DNA of 64,000 bases from Lasioglossum baleicum (taxonomy: Eukaryota; Arthropoda; Insecta; Hymenoptera; Halictidae): NCBI RefSeq assembly GCF_051020765.1, contig NW_027469112.1, positions 186,001-250,000 of the forward strand, read 5' to 3'. Position numbers and translations under genes: made by a program. Positions 8,801 through 17,557 of the stretch are shown piece after piece. Every line of letters begins with the position of its first letter. Position 1 is the stretch's first letter. The notes beneath the pieces were generated by a model. The model was not told where the DNA came from. It saw nothing but the letters and a program-made list of their open reading frames with translations, and searched no databases.

Positions 8801-10985
8801 GGCCGCAGAGGACTGTGTCCATTAATCTTTGGAAGGTAGCCGGAGCATTACGGAGACCGAATGGCATTCTGTTGAATTCGTAGTGGCCGAAAGGCGTGGA
8901 GAAGGCGGTCTTCGCGGCATCCTCCTTCTCCATTCCTATTTGATGGAATCCGCTGGCTAAGTCAAACACACTGAAGTATGCGGCGCTGCCTAACTGATCT
9001 AGGATTTCGTTAATGCTAGGTAGCGGGTACGCGTCGGCCACCGACTTCTCGTTTAATGCGCGGTAATCGATTACCATGCGCCACTTTTTGTTACCCTCGG
9101 CGTCCGCTTTCTTAGGAACAATCCACAAGGGGGAATTATAAGGTGAGTTAGATGGAACGACTATGTCATTCCGTAAGAGTTCGGACATTTGCTTGTTGAT
9201 TTCGTCCTTGTGGATTGGTGGGTAGCGATACTGTTTAACATGGATTGGAATATCATCCGTCGTGATGATTCTGTGAGTCACCGCATTTGTTTTCCCCAAA
9301 CGATCCCCTTGGAGATGGAAAAGATCATTGTGCTTTTCTAACAAAGATTTAACATGGTCCATTTCGTCGCCGCTGAGATGATCCATGGGGATAGTTTCTA
9401 ATAGCTCTTTCACGCGAGCTTCGTGGGAATTTGCGATGGAATAGGTCATTCTGACCTTGGTTTTATCGGGCTGGTTACCGGAGTTAGTATAATGATCGGG
9501 CTGGTTACCGGAGTTAGTATGAGAATCGGGCTGGTTACCGGAGTTAGTATGAGGATCGGGCTGGTTACCGGAGTTAGTATGAGAATCGGGCTGGTTACCG
9601 GAGTTAGTAATGTCGGGATGGTTACCGAATGCGTCGGGATGATACCCGGAATTAGAAAGGTCGGGATGGTTACCGAATGCGTCGGGATAGTACCCGGAAT
9701 TAGTAAGGTCGGGATGGTTACCGAATGCGTCGGGATGGTTCCCGGAATTAGTAAGGTCGGGATGGTTACCGAATGCGTCGGGATGGTTCCCGGAATTAGT
9801 AAGGTCGGGATGGTTACCGAATGCGTCGGGATAGTACCCGGAATTAGTAAGGTCGGGATGGTTACCGAATGCGTCGGGATAGTACCCGGAATTAGAAAGG
9901 TCGGAAGAGTACGACTCGATTTCTTCCATCTCCAATGGGGGCAATCGAAATGAAACTCTTTCCGACGAGGTGTTAAAACACCGGAGGCTCGCTTTGCCTT
10001 TACGATTGGTGACGACGCAGTCACCCAGGAATACATCCGGCGCTACATTAACACGGCGGATATATCCCTGTTTAGGTCCTTCGACGTCGACCGCTATGCA
10101 CGCAACGGTACGAGGTTCGAGGACGAATTCTTCGGATTTCGGAGGAGTCTTTGTTCGGACTCGATCCTCACGCTCCACGATCCGACTTCTCGCAGTGTAC
10201 TCCGATATCTCTCGAGTCTCCTTCGATTCCGGCCGGCTTTTCACGGCGTTTTTCTCTAGGGAGCACTCGATCGAATCCCGAGGAGGCATTGAAATAACCT
10301 CCGTCACCGGAGCTCTGCAAGGTCTGACCGCGGGTGCACGAGGATTTGAGGAAGACACTCGAACGTTCCTTGCCGAATGTTCCTCACGCTCGACGGCTGG
10401 AGTTTTAACGAGATCGTTGGTCATAGACGAAGGCATTGAAATAACCTCTGCTGCCAATTTATCGCGAGGCTCAGCCGTGGGCGCGCAAGGGTTCGAGAAG
10501 GGAACCCGAATGTTTCCTATCATAATGTATTCGTTCGCAAAGGAGATCTCGGCTCCTGTTCTGAAGAAGGGAGAACCGAGGATTCCGTCGATGTTAATTG
10601 GGAAGCTTTCTCCCAAGACATGAAATTCGACAGGGTTTTGACCCTGTAAGTGTATTTTGATTTGACCGAGAGTTGGAATGGATCCCTCGGTTATTCCTTG
10701 GACTTCTATAGTGTTCGTATAATCTATAGGTAGATTTGGTTCTAGACTTGACGCACGAATTAGATTGATCTCCGAACCCGTGTCTAACAAAAATTCACAC
10801 TTCTTTTGTAATTGAGGGGCGGAGATTTTTACGCGCGGAATTGGTGAGTCTGCAGCAAGATTTACTGCTGAGACGAATCGTCGGACTGGTCGTTCGTCCG
10901 GATAGCCGTTTGGGTGCGGGCTGTAGTTTGGGTTGAAGATGCGGCCTCCCGCCTGGGGTTGGCTTCGGTCGGGAGGCCGGACTCG
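5805..10985 (-). CDS. pol: E1 pol: protease, RT, RNase H, integrase, env-tail fusion
   Basis: Replication polyprotein made by -1 frameshifting from gag; the start is the first base re-read after the slippery site. The order is aspartic protease (D-T-G-S-E-I-N-L-I), a linker with tandem repeats (six 16-residue and five 10-residue units), RT with the catalytic Y-L-D-D, RNase H (T-C-D-A-S-G-Y), a ~300-residue basic then acidic spacer, integrase with an H-H-C-C zinc site and a D,D35E triad, and a G-P-H form of the GPY/F domain. The final ~75 residues (from S-E-Q-S-D to D-D-A-S-H-E) match the C-terminal tail of the E5 envelope. All catalytic residues I checked are present and there is no internal stop, so it should be active. 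It is 32 residues longer than the E6 copy, exactly two 16-residue repeats. Confidence 0.95.
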   Translation of the reverse strand, partial: RVRPPDRSQPQAGGRIFNPNYSPHPNGYPDERPVRRFVSAVNLAADSPIPRVKISAPQLQKKCEFLLDTGSEINLIRASSLEPNLPIDYTNTIEVQGITEGSIPTLGQIKIHLQGQNPVEFHVLGESFPINIDGILGSPFFRTGAEISFANEYIMIGNIRVPFSNPCAPTAEPRDKLAAEVISMPSSMTNDLVKTPAVEREEHSARNVRVSSSNPRAPAVRPCRAPVTEVISMPPRDSIECSLEKNAVKSRPESKETREISEYTARSRIVEREDRVRTKTPPKSEEFVLEPRTVACIAVDVEGPKQGYIRRVNVAPDVFLGDCVVTNRKGKASLRCFNTSSERVSFRLPPLEMEEIESYSSDLSNSGYYPDAFGNHPDLTNSGYYPDAFGNHPDLTNSGNHPDAFGNHPDLTNSGNHPDAFGNHPDLTNSGYYPDAFGNHPDLSNSGYHPDAFGNHPDITNSGNQPDSHTNSGNQPDPHTNSGNQPDSHTNSGNQPDHYTNSGNQPDKTKVRMTYSIANSHEARVKELLETIPMDHLSGDEMDHVKSLLEKHNDLFHLQGDRLGKTNAVTHRIITTDDIPIHVKQYRYPPIHKDEINKQMSELLRNDIVVPSNSPYNSPLWIVPKKADAEGNKKWRMVIDYRALNEKSVADAYPLPSINEILDQLGSAAYFSVFDLASGFHQIGMEKEDAAKTAFSTPFGHYEFNRMPFGLRNAPATFQRLMDTVLCGLQGNELFVYLDDIVIYARSLEEHYAKFNKLARRLRGANLKLQPSKCGFLHKEVAYLGHQISQDGVRPCPKKINAVQNFPRPKNAKNVREFLGLAGYYRKFINDFAKISKPLTQLLAKEHNFEWGPKQEKAFEDLRQALCDEPVLQYPDFDKPFNVTCDASGYAIGAVLSQGEVGKDRPVAYASRILQGAEVNYSTIEKECLAIIFAVQYFRPYIYGRKFTLITDHKPLVWMTSVKDPTSRLLRWRLKLAEFEYKVVYKPGKANSNADALSRNPVTLPLSWSTPGGTSPPRAPLSNPGTPLFDNRRRRWADSHLMPPPQSIPPRKRKSSSNSTSEPPSKTPPRPRASSDDDSLLVSPPLVPASSQEESPITGLEDILTAVPSLIPQPTGPNWLDEEEETLPSEDEEEDEEPRRQGRITYLRDRLIMRKDNLVCFTTLDGQPIDPGAVDLHRQRKLSDGRDLTLFKAKISNFGSNKLIQIPIKPSLTHEVSTDDLKECFRTLLDVANELRLRTFSISKTYIDDNSMEYVSNLLIATFEDTPVHIFFCANEIQIPAEDRWNDIIAENHVSAYAGHKGITKTLKRIRERYWWSGMKIQITNYVNNCLSCQRNKLTRVKTRLPMRITDTPGRAFDKVSMDIVGPLPTTNDGNTYILTIQDLLTKHSTAIPLKSADAISTADAFINNFICRFGTPKAILTDQGANFTSSLMKAIAKRFRITRLQTTAFHPQSNGSIERSHHVLAEYLKQYVHKNNWDKWVDLAMFSYNTSVHEGTDFTPHELVFGSLARVPSADSYSYECENDSYTHYLSQLQRKITETQIRARGNLVSAKRKSKSYYDRRINPVEFKVGEQVFLLKEPCKGKFDAQYTGPHEICDILDSNNVKIKVGNHFKIVHANKLKRAPNNPTQTPRQRNVTLIWTQIRKDKSESVSEQSDSPPTLNPEKRQSKNEHCEYDLSDITKPAPAPRADTDNISVRPVFRTNIRNTRRELCSLRGVPPDDASHE
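9462..9903 (-). repeat. Tandem repeats in the E1 pol linker
   Basis: Six 48-bp units (encoding N-S-G-x-x-P-D-A-F-G-N-H-P-D type 16-mers) followed by five 30-bp units (N-S-G-N-Q-P-D 10-mers). The copy number differs in every family A copy here: 6+5 in E1, 4+6 in E2, 9+5 in E4, 4+5 in E6, and 2 followed by about 7 in E5. All changes are in-frame. Confidence 0.9.
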
Positions 10986-12220
10986 TTTCCCGACCTCTTA
11001 TTATTATTAAAAGCGCGCTTACGGCACTCGTGAATATCGTGCCCGGGAACTTTGCAGTAGTTGCAAAATTTGTTAGGGCTTGAGGGGCGATCTGTGCGAC
11101 CATCGCGGTACGTGTTTTGGTCGCGAGGATTATTTTCCCATCGCCGTTGCGGCGTCGGGGAGCGATAAGAGTCCCGGTTTGAGTTTCTTGAGGACTGCTG
11201 AGACGAATCCGGTCTGTTATCGCGGCGTTCTTGAGTTCGCTCTGGAATGTCACGAGGGGACTCGTACGTGGAACGCGGGCGATACGGCCGGTTATCAGAG
11301 AAGCTGACTCGTTTTTCTTCGCGGATCAGTTCTCGTCGACGAGTCTGGTCTGACTCATACTGCCTGTAAGCAGAGATGGCTGCTTCGAAAACAGTGGCAG
11401 GATTTCGCGAAGGGCAATGAAGCACTTCGGCACGCAGCTGGGGAAGGAGACCTCGTAGAAAACAATCTACTACGAAGCGATCTAGTTCTTCGTAATCAAG
11501 GCCAATATCTGTGGCATCTTGAATCGCGGTTCGAAGGTCTTTAACGCGATTGATGAAGTCTAAGATGTGCTCGTTTGGAGCTTGGAGTACACTCGCGAGA
11601 TCGCCACGGTACTGGTCCACGAATTTGTATGGGCCCAGTACTGTTCGTAATTTCTCGCATAGTGCAGAAATTGTGAATATGTGCTGGCCTTCTATAGCGG
11701 CATAAGCACGATCGTGGAGTTTATTGCAGAGCAATTTTGTGAGGGCACGTTCTGCAGTGGCCGGTACGGTGTCACGCGCGCGTTTGCATGCACGTATGAA
11801 TTGTAGGACGGAAGACGAAGTTCCGTCGAATCTAGGGACAAGCTCGGCGGCTTGTTTTAGAGCGAAATTACCAGTAGGTTCATACTGAGGGATTTCGCGT
11901 GGCTCTGGCGGTGAAGGTTCCCGCATATTAGAGACGTTACTAGGGCCTGGTGTAGGCGATTGTTGACGTAGGGTTTGACTCGTGATTTGGATGTTATGAA
12001 GCTCTTTTCGTATTTCGTCGAGCATATTCTTTTGGTTTTGTGCGTCTTCTTCATATTTGAGACGCAATTTGGCAATAAAATCAGTTTCCTCTTTGAGATA
12101 TTGCTCTCTACGGGCGAGGTCTTGCGCATGAAGGAGTAGCTCTTCCTCCGTCATTGGAGGAAGGTCTGCGTTAGGATCTGCTCGGAGATCCTTTCGAGAT
12201 CGCGTGATTGGGCGAGACAT
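10862..12220 (-). CDS. gag: E1 gag, 452 aa
   Basis: Capsid/nucleocapsid precursor. The ATG lies about 90 bases downstream of the primer-binding site. Residues ~20-95 are charged and likely coiled-coil. The retrotransposon capsid core runs from F-D-G-T-S-S-S-V-L-Q-F (about 127) through R-V-K-D-L-R-T-A-I (about 225) to A-I-S-A-Y-R-Q-Y (about 283). An Arg/Ser-rich stretch follows, then one CCHC knuckle (C-N-Y-C-K-V-P-G-H-D-I-H-E-C) near 387-400. The last ~45 codons overlap pol in the -1 frame. It is intact and nearly identical to the gags at 25489, 43145 and 54419. Confidence 0.95.
   Translation of the reverse strand: MSRPITRSRKDLRADPNADLPPMTEEELLLHAQDLARREQYLKEETDFIAKLRLKYEEDAQNQKNMLDEIRKELHNIQITSQTLRQQSPTPGPSNVSNMREPSPPEPREIPQYEPTGNFALKQAAELVPRFDGTSSSVLQFIRACKRARDTVPATAERALTKLLCNKLHDRAYAAIEGQHIFTISALCEKLRTVLGPYKFVDQYRGDLASVLQAPNEHILDFINRVKDLRTAIQDATDIGLDYEELDRFVVDCFLRGLLPQLRAEVLHCPSRNPATVFEAAISAYRQYESDQTRRRELIREEKRVSFSDNRPYRPRSTYESPRDIPERTQERRDNRPDSSQQSSRNSNRDSYRSPTPQRRWENNPRDQNTYRDGRTDRPSSPNKFCNYCKVPGHDIHECRKRAFNNNKRSGNESGLPTEANPRREAASSTQTTARTQTAIRTNDQSDDSSQQ
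10943..10991 (-). promoter_or_regulatory. E1 gag-pol -1 frameshift signal
   Basis: GGGAAAC (10985-10991, minus strand) has GGA and AAC as zero-frame gag codons. A perfect 9-bp stem, GGCCTCCCG (10970-10978) with CGGGAGGCC (10943-10951), begins about six bases downstream. Pol is open in the -1 frame from 10997. Confidence 0.85.
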
Positions 12221-12312
12221 TTTGAAAGATATGAATGGGATTTAAGAAATGTGAACTTCGTACTGACACGCGTCGGGGCTTATTAATGCAAATATCGGCG
12301 ACCACTTCGATG

Positions 12313-12329
12313 TCCTACCGACTGCGCCA
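12313..12329 (-). promoter_or_regulatory. E1 primer-binding site (tRNA-Ser type)
   Basis: In element sense TGGCGCAGTCGGTAGGA, four bases from the LTR end. It is complementary over 17 bases to the 3' end of insect tRNA-Ser (…TCCTACCGACTGCG plus CCA) as I recall that tRNA. Confidence 0.85.
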
Positions 12330-12333
12330 AATT

Positions 12334-14290
12334 TGTCACGTCCGTCACTGTGTTTTTGTTACAGGTACCAAGAGAGAGAAAAGAGAACAGTGACAGACGG
12401 ACGGTTGAGATATTATGATTAAAATGAGGAGTGGTCTTTCGTGCCGAGACAGCCGCGGGCTGTCATATGCACTAGGACAACCGATATTGCTATGGATGCA
12501 GTCAAGAAGAGAACGTCCGACGCGGTTACAAGAAGTGTCCGACAAGAATCACGCGCGAGATGATGCAACGAAAACGGTGAGTTTACAGGATTCAGCAATT
12601 ATACAAGATATTATACGACTCACCGCAATGCTGTATTAACGCCTAATAATATTGTTGCAGCAGGAACTGGCGGTACTGACAGTAGGTGTCGTACATCGGA
12701 TCTTCTATACAGATGTCCTCGAGGTGGGGAAGATCTGGCAGAGTTGCTGCTGCTCGGTTCGGGACGACATTAGTGGCCTTGGATGCTGGCCGCAAGACGA
12801 CACGTTGATGAGCTGGCAGAGGAACGTCACGGATGATTCGGCAACGGACCCTGGGAACGATGATCGTGTCTCGGCTGTCGTTGTCGTCGGCTATGTCGAT
12901 CACCTCTGGACAATCGACCGGATGTAGAACTGGCGTCGGAGCTCGCGAGAGGTCCGCGTGGTTGACCTCTTTAGGAGGGTTGCAAGGGCAACCGTATACA
13001 GAAACGTAATCGGACGCGTCACACGGAATGTGCTCGGTGGTTCCCAGAAGTTCTGTCCACTCGGTAGTGGCAATGATTTGATCGAGCACCGCTTTATTTC
13101 TCAACGCGCGTCTCAATTTAGCAAGTTGATACTTGCGTCCCGCTCGACGTGGGCGTCGCATGGGTAAGGAATAGTAATGATGGAATATTAATAATATATA
13201 ATGAAATGAACTTCCACTTGTTATTAACCTTTTTGGTAGTTAACTCGCTTCACGTCTATAGTGGCGGCTCAGCGTTTCCACTGCGCACTTTAGACCAATT
13301 CTAGACGTGGCACGAGAACTTCTCTATGACTCGCTTCAAATTCCTTATTGGCGGCTCAGCGTTTCCACTGCGCACTTTAGACCAAGTCCGGATATGTCAC
13401 GAGTTTAATATATTCGATGCAAGAACTGAATTGGAAGATGGTGTTGAACTAACACAAGAATAACAAGATCGAAGCACTGGTATAACAACGATATATTAAA
13501 TAAGAACTGGTAAGTACACTGGTATACAATATGTAAGTAGTATTATAATTGGAGTAGTAATTGGATTAATGAATAATGGATATAGTAATATGTTGTAGGA
13601 TTAATGTATGAGAATTAGGACTTGAGTTGAGTTGAGTTAGAGTTGGAATTGGAATTGGAATTAGGAGTGAAGGATCGACACACTTCACTTTCGCGGAGCT
13701 AGACTGAACACGTCTGCTCTTGAAGTCGGAAGAAGCCGGACTGGCGGCTGAGGCCAGGTAGGCACGTCTGTGCGAGTCGCTGGCTGAAGGCGGACTGATG
13801 CAAGCGTCCGCTCTGCCTTGCCTCCTTCGTTCGGAGTGGGGATAGCTGACGCTGCAGTCTCTTTGTTCTTCAGTCGTCGGAGTGGGAGAACCGCTGACGC
13901 AGCAGCGTCTTTGCTCCCGGGGACTGCACGTGCATTTCTGCTGACGCTGCAGTCTCGTGGCTGTCCTATTGCCCTCTACGAGCGTGGGACTGCTGATGCA
14001 GCAGTCTTTGGACTTCTCGACGTTTCTAGAAGCTTCTAGATGCTTCCAGAGTGATGCAATACTTTATTGCATTATGTGTCGTGGTGATGGGTTGAAACTG
14101 AGGTAAGGTGTTGATCAAGGAGAAGTTATGGTGATGGGTAGAGACGGAGATAAGGATTAGAACAATACAATAATGAGATCTTAATATTATGCTCTTATGT
14201 CTAGGGGACGGTGTGTGGATCTTATGCAGATCAGACCTTGTATACATAGTGTGTGTACAAGGCCAACGTCGTACATCGGACGACGTAACA
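12334..14290 (-). repeat. E1 5' LTR (family A), 1957 bp
   Basis: Partner of 3782-5738 with the same length and no difference seen. It holds the second E1 copy of the 172-codon ORF, the heat-shock element (14024-14036) and the 36-bp direct repeats. As the 5' LTR it should carry the promoter for genomic RNA. Confidence 0.95.
12643..13161 (-). CDS. LTR-encoded 172-aa basic protein (E1 5' LTR copy)
   Basis: Same sequence as the copy at 4091-4609. In the 5' LTR it lies downstream of the presumed control region and upstream of the primer-binding site. If transcription starts before it, it would be the first open frame on the element RNA. A strong donor-like GCG|GTGAGT follows its stop by about 15 bases in sense. 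Confidence 0.6.
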   Translation of the reverse strand: MRRPRRAGRKYQLAKLRRALRNKAVLDQIIATTEWTELLGTTEHIPCDASDYVSVYGCPCNPPKEVNHADLSRAPTPVLHPVDCPEVIDIADDNDSRDTIIVPRVRCRIIRDVPLPAHQRVVLRPASKATNVVPNRAAATLPDLPHLEDICIEDPMYDTYCQYRQFLLQQYY

Positions 14291-14294
14291 ATTG

Positions 14295-14711
14295 TTCTAC
14301 TCGTAGAACTTTCGAAGATTCGAAAATGGAACTCGAAGTTGAAATAAAATATAATAAACGGCGAACTGGGATCCCGTGAATAAATGTGACTCTAGGCTTA
14401 AGATTCAGGAAATAAAATATATTTGAAGCAAACTGTAGAGTACAACTCTATGAGATACAACGTCGGAATATTTCTAAGTACTAGAACCGGAGAAAATCGG
14501 AGAGAGGAGACAGGCTCGGAAGGAGGCCTGTGCTCGCTCGTAGTCGAGAAGCGAATCTCCCCGACTGCTCAGCACGCTCGCTGCGTTCGACTGGCCGCCG
14601 GTGGAGTGGGGGAAGCGACGCAGTGGGGCGCGCCGCTGTACAGTGGTGGGGCGCGCTAGCGCGTGAAGCGTACTGGCGAGCGTCTCAGGCGCTCGCGCGT
14701 TCATCGTAACA
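14295..14711 (-). repeat. C1 5' LTR, U3-side portion
   Basis: Continuation of the C1 LTR after E1. It ends (plus strand) in CGTAACA at 14711, which is TGTTACG in element sense. Just inside is an inverted repeat, GCGAGCG/CGCTCGC. The right half is GC-rich and CpG-rich. No gene was recognised. Confidence 0.8.
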
Positions 14712-14956
14712 GAAACATAAAATCTTTAATATGTTATTAAAAATACTAAATATGCAATATAAAATACAGAACTTTGGTCAACTGCTCGGTAAGTATTCCA
14801 GGTATAAGGTAAGTATAAAAAGGTAAGTAAAATTATATATGTAAGGATCTTAAGACTAGGTGTTCGTGTTACATAATCTGTGTACTTATAACTATTAATA
14901 TAACCTAGTATCTTGACTATAATACAGACGCTGAAAGGCGTCAACACGTCAGCGGA
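14712..14956. other. AT-rich stretch between C1 and D, nothing recognised
   Basis: About 245 bp with GGTAAGTA-like motifs repeated three times near 14808-14830. The first bases (GAAA) would be the C1 target site. This is the only candidate for non-element DNA in the window, but it could equally be decayed LTR sequence of D. Confidence 0.4.
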
Positions 14957-17059
14957 CGTGACAAGGCCATTTCCGCCTATAAACAATACGAACTCGATAA
15001 ACTCCGATACCAAGAACCCCTTCGCGACGATTATCGCCGCGCACATCTTTCAGAGGCACGTTCCTCTACGCCCAATCACCGCGATTATTATTCCCCCGAG
15101 CCTCGACGTCGCACCCCCGAGAATCGCGACCAATATCATCCCCCTCCTCGCGAACTTCGCGAATCTCACAAACCCCGCAATCGTACGCCTGAACGTCGCG
15201 ACTACTACGGCTACCCTCCCCGCGACGAATACGATTCGCGTAGTCCTACTTTTGAGCGACGAACGACGTCGGGTTTTGACCGACCCACGCCCGCGTACCG
15301 CGAACCCTGGCGTACCGCGGATCCTTCATATTCTGTAAACGCGTCTCGACCCCTCCCGCCTCCGCGCCGATACGAACCCCCGCAGAACAGACAGCGAGCC
15401 GAAATCTCTTTCACAAATCAACCAGTCGTGCGCAATAACGTCTCTATTCCGTTCTCAAATCCGTGCGAGCACACGGTTGAGGCCCGTACCGTAGCGTGCG
15501 TCACCGTCAATGTAAATAGTCCAAATACCGGGCACATTTCTCGCCTAGATGTTAAACCGAGCGTAGTTTTAGGTGACTGCCGAGTCACAAACAATCGCGG
15601 AAAGGCCAGCCCACGGTGCAGCGTTGCACTGACCGAAGCGGCGACCTCCTCCCTACCGGTACTGAAGGTAGAAGAGATCGAAGCCCACCCTTTCAATTCC
15701 CACCCCAAACCCATTTCTGATTCCGGATCAGTTTCGGAACAGTTTACTAATTTCACATCTCGCACGAGCCGGTCGTGCGAGTCGATCGACATCGATCAGC
15801 TCGCGCCAAACCCAAAATCCGAATCCGCTTCGGATTGTTTTATTTCTATTTCAAATTCAAAATCCGAATCCGCTTCGGATTATTCTATTGCTAACTCAAA
15901 CTCAAAATCCGAATCCGCTTCGGATCATTCTAATTCTAATTCAAATTCAAAATCCGAATCCGCTTCGGATTACTCTAATCCTAATTCAAACTCAATATCC
16001 GAATCGGTTTCGGATCATTCTATTTCAAACTCGAATCCAAAGTCCGAATCGGCTTCGGATAATTCTATTTCTAATTCAAATCCACAGTCCGAAACTGTTT
16101 CGGACCATCTCGCTACATCTCGTACGACTCGACCGTACGAGTCGATCAAAAATGATCACCTCGCGCCAATTCCAGACCTCGAAGCAAAGAGAGTTCATTT
16201 CTCCCCACGAGATGCTACTCCGAGTGTGACAGAACACTACGAAACGATCCCACTGACTCACCTCAATCCAGATGAGACTGAAAAGGTAAAATCTTTACCA
16301 CGAGACAACCACGATCTCTCCTATCTCCAGAAAGATCGACGTGGAAGCGCCCACGCATGCGAACGCGAAATCCTCGCCATTAGCAATACCGTTACGCGTA
16401 TTCATCAATACCACCCTCCGCCAACCCACGAGGAAATCATACACGACAAAATCAGACAAATTCCAGACTGCGCGCATATAATTTCCTCTTGGATTGCGCG
16501 GAGGAAGTCAAAGAAGCGTCGCGACAAATTAAACAGGCTATCCAAGGAAAATGTACAGCCTGGAAATATAAACGATCGACATTCGCGCGTCCCAGTAGTT
16601 CGCAACAGACGCCGAGGATACCTGTTGTCAACTACCAACGGAACCTGCTTCAGTCTACGCTCCGTGGGAACACCGTACATCACGCCGCCCGCCCAAATCA
16701 CCCAAACCCAACCAAGCTCAACGATCTCCCGTAGCCTCATACTGCCCGGCAAGATCCGAAACGATGGCCGTAGCATTGGAACCTCACACGGTGACTCCTC
16801 CAATTCACCTGCAATCCGGACAAGCCTGTCCCTTCCAAAAAGGAAACTGCCTCGACTCGCAGGATGGCCCTACGTTTTGAGACACAACACGCCAAATCTC
16901 TGCAGAGCATATCATGGCTGTGCTATTTCAGCCGAGAAGGCAGCCCAGTACACGAGCCGATTCGACGAGTTCCCTGGTTACAAGGGGACCATATTCTCCG
17001 ATTCCAATGGAACGAAGATGTGCAGGGCGTGCAGCCTCCACCTTCGTGGAACCCTGTAA
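14957..17059 (+). pseudogene. D gag-pol-env fusion remnant
   Basis: One frame is open from about 14909 to 17059, but its content is a patchwork. Segments are a gag-like A-I-S-A-Y-K-Q-Y-E-L-D segment with Arg/Pro-rich tail (14963-15420), a pol linker recognisable by I-P-F-S-N-P and G-D-C-R-V-T-N (15448-15680), tandem repeats of S-K-S-E-S-A-S-D type (15803-16102), an RT N-terminal segment (16240-16470), and an envelope-like segment from about 16590. The envelope similarity continues past 16810 in another frame and there meets a TGA near 16878, where the E5 protein has a tryptophan. The zinc knuckle, frameshift site and protease are absent. I call it a pseudogene because of the deletions, even though one frame is long. 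Confidence 0.7.
15803..16102 (+). repeat. Tandem repeats in the D pol linker
   Basis: About six degenerate units of roughly 45-60 bp encoding S-x-S-E-S-A-S-D and Asn/Ser-rich spacers. They occupy the position filled by the Asn/Gly/Pro/Asp repeats in families A and B. Confidence 0.8.
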
Positions 17060-17068
17060 ACTACAAAA

Positions 17069-17482
17069 ATGCCCATACCGGCTGGCAATAGCCATGACCA
17101 AGGTCGTATTCTGGGACAGCCAGCACCTACTCCTGAAGAGGAAGCCGTCAGGTTCAGCTCTCCCTTTGACTGGCACCAGTGCTACCGGGGAACTGTCTAC
17201 TCCGACACCAAAGGCCGGGACGTCTGCCAGCGTTGCAGCCCACACATACAAGGGACCGGAGAGGCGTTCCACATCCACTCCATTCAGTGGATCAGGTGGA
17301 TGAGAAACACTTGCGCGAATTGCAAGGGCCCGCTGTTTCGTACGCAACCCCCGTTGGACTGCGGCGAATGCGGGGAACGGCTGAGCATCGTTGTGGCCGA
17401 AACGATCTTCAGGAACAGTCCACACGTTGAGGAGCTCCGGCAATATCTGCTACCACCGAGAGCCAACAGTCCAGCGCCCTAA
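17069..17482 (+). CDS. Cysteine-rich C-terminal module of D, ~137 codons
   Basis: Function unknown. It has C-Y-R-G-T-V, then C-x2-C-S, then C-x2-C and C-x2-C pairs, the same spacing plan as the C-terminal tails of the B pol and the E4 pol. Three CxxC pairs suggest a zinc-ribbon-like fold. The first half is duplicated with divergence just upstream (about 16960-17055, G-Y-K-G-T-I … C-x2-C-S). It lies just before the D polypurine tract and LTR, so it was the last coding part of the element. Confidence 0.5.
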   Translation: MPIPAGNSHDQGRILGQPAPTPEEEAVRFSSPFDWHQCYRGTVYSDTKGRDVCQRCSPHIQGTGEAFHIHSIQWIRWMRNTCANCKGPLFRTQPPLDCGECGERLSIVVAETIFRNSPHVEELRQYLLPPRANSPAP

Positions 17483-17546
17483 TGCCACTTCGTCGTCTGG
17501 TAGGGCATCGCGCCCGAAGAGCCCCCCCCCGGAAAGTCGCCATCCC

Positions 17547-17557
17547 GAGGAGGAAGG
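17547..17557 (+). promoter_or_regulatory. D polypurine tract
   Basis: GAGGAGGAAGG directly before a TGTGACGTCG that resembles LTR starts of the other families. A second purine run and TGTAACGTCG start lie at 17685-17695. Two nearby C-runs (17522-17530 and 17607-17619) make this stretch low-complexity. Confidence 0.5.

Larger units (their letters stand above)
3782..14290 (-). mobile_element. E1: complete autonomous family A Ty3/gypsy element, 10,509 bp
   Basis: A full-length element on the minus strand with two 1957-bp LTRs in which I saw no difference, a tRNA-Ser primer-binding site, intact gag, and intact pol reached by a -1 frameshift. It is flanked by the 4-bp target duplication ATTG (3778-3781 and 14291-14294), which lies inside the 5' LTR of C1. 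Matching LTRs and open genes indicate a very recent insertion. Unlike E5 it has no envelope gene, but the last ~75 codons of pol are the same sequence that forms the cytoplasmic tail of the E5 envelope. An env deletion in the ancestor therefore seems to have fused that tail onto pol. Confidence 0.95.
1..14711 (-). mobile_element. C1: family C Ty3/gypsy element, partial, split by E1
   Basis: The right-hand (5') part of a minus-strand LTR retrotransposon: pol runs off the left edge, then gag, a tRNA-Leu type primer-binding site, and the 5' LTR. The LTR is split between 3781 and 14295 by the complete element E1, whose 4-bp duplication ATTG marks the break. Removing E1 leaves an LTR of about 1066 bp bounded by TGTTAC and GTAACA. 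The 3' LTR lies outside the window, so age cannot be judged from LTR divergence. Gag and the visible pol are open throughout, so the element was intact or nearly so before E1 landed. E1 sits in the 5' LTR and may separate the promoter from gag. Confidence 0.9.

Noticed and set aside
9462..9903. Regular repeats resembling a CRISPR array
   Set aside because: Units of 48 and 30 bp have no unique spacers and are translated in frame within pol of a eukaryotic retroelement.
9423..9953. Long open frames on the strand opposite the pol repeats (I-G-L-V-T-G-V type repeats), also at 24122, 41798 and 63283
   Set aside because: They mirror the in-frame tandem repeats of pol. The length comes from the repeat composition, and the sense frame has the protease, RT and integrase context.
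10795..11253. Alternative-frame ORFs of ~150 codons over the gag 3' end (also 25422 and 43078)
   Set aside because: Ser/Thr/Arg-rich frames overlapping the gag knuckle and the pol start; neither frame carries motifs and both are explained by gag-pol overlap.
12313..12329. tRNA-like sequences next to the LTRs
   Set aside because: Only 17 bases match a tRNA end and they lie exactly at the primer-binding position. There is no cloverleaf, so they are not tRNA genes.
14423..14659. Short ORFs in the GC-rich part of the C1 LTR and the adjacent AT-rich stretch as possible host genes
   Set aside because: No motif, no similarity to anything I recognise, and position inside an LTR; best explained by chance.
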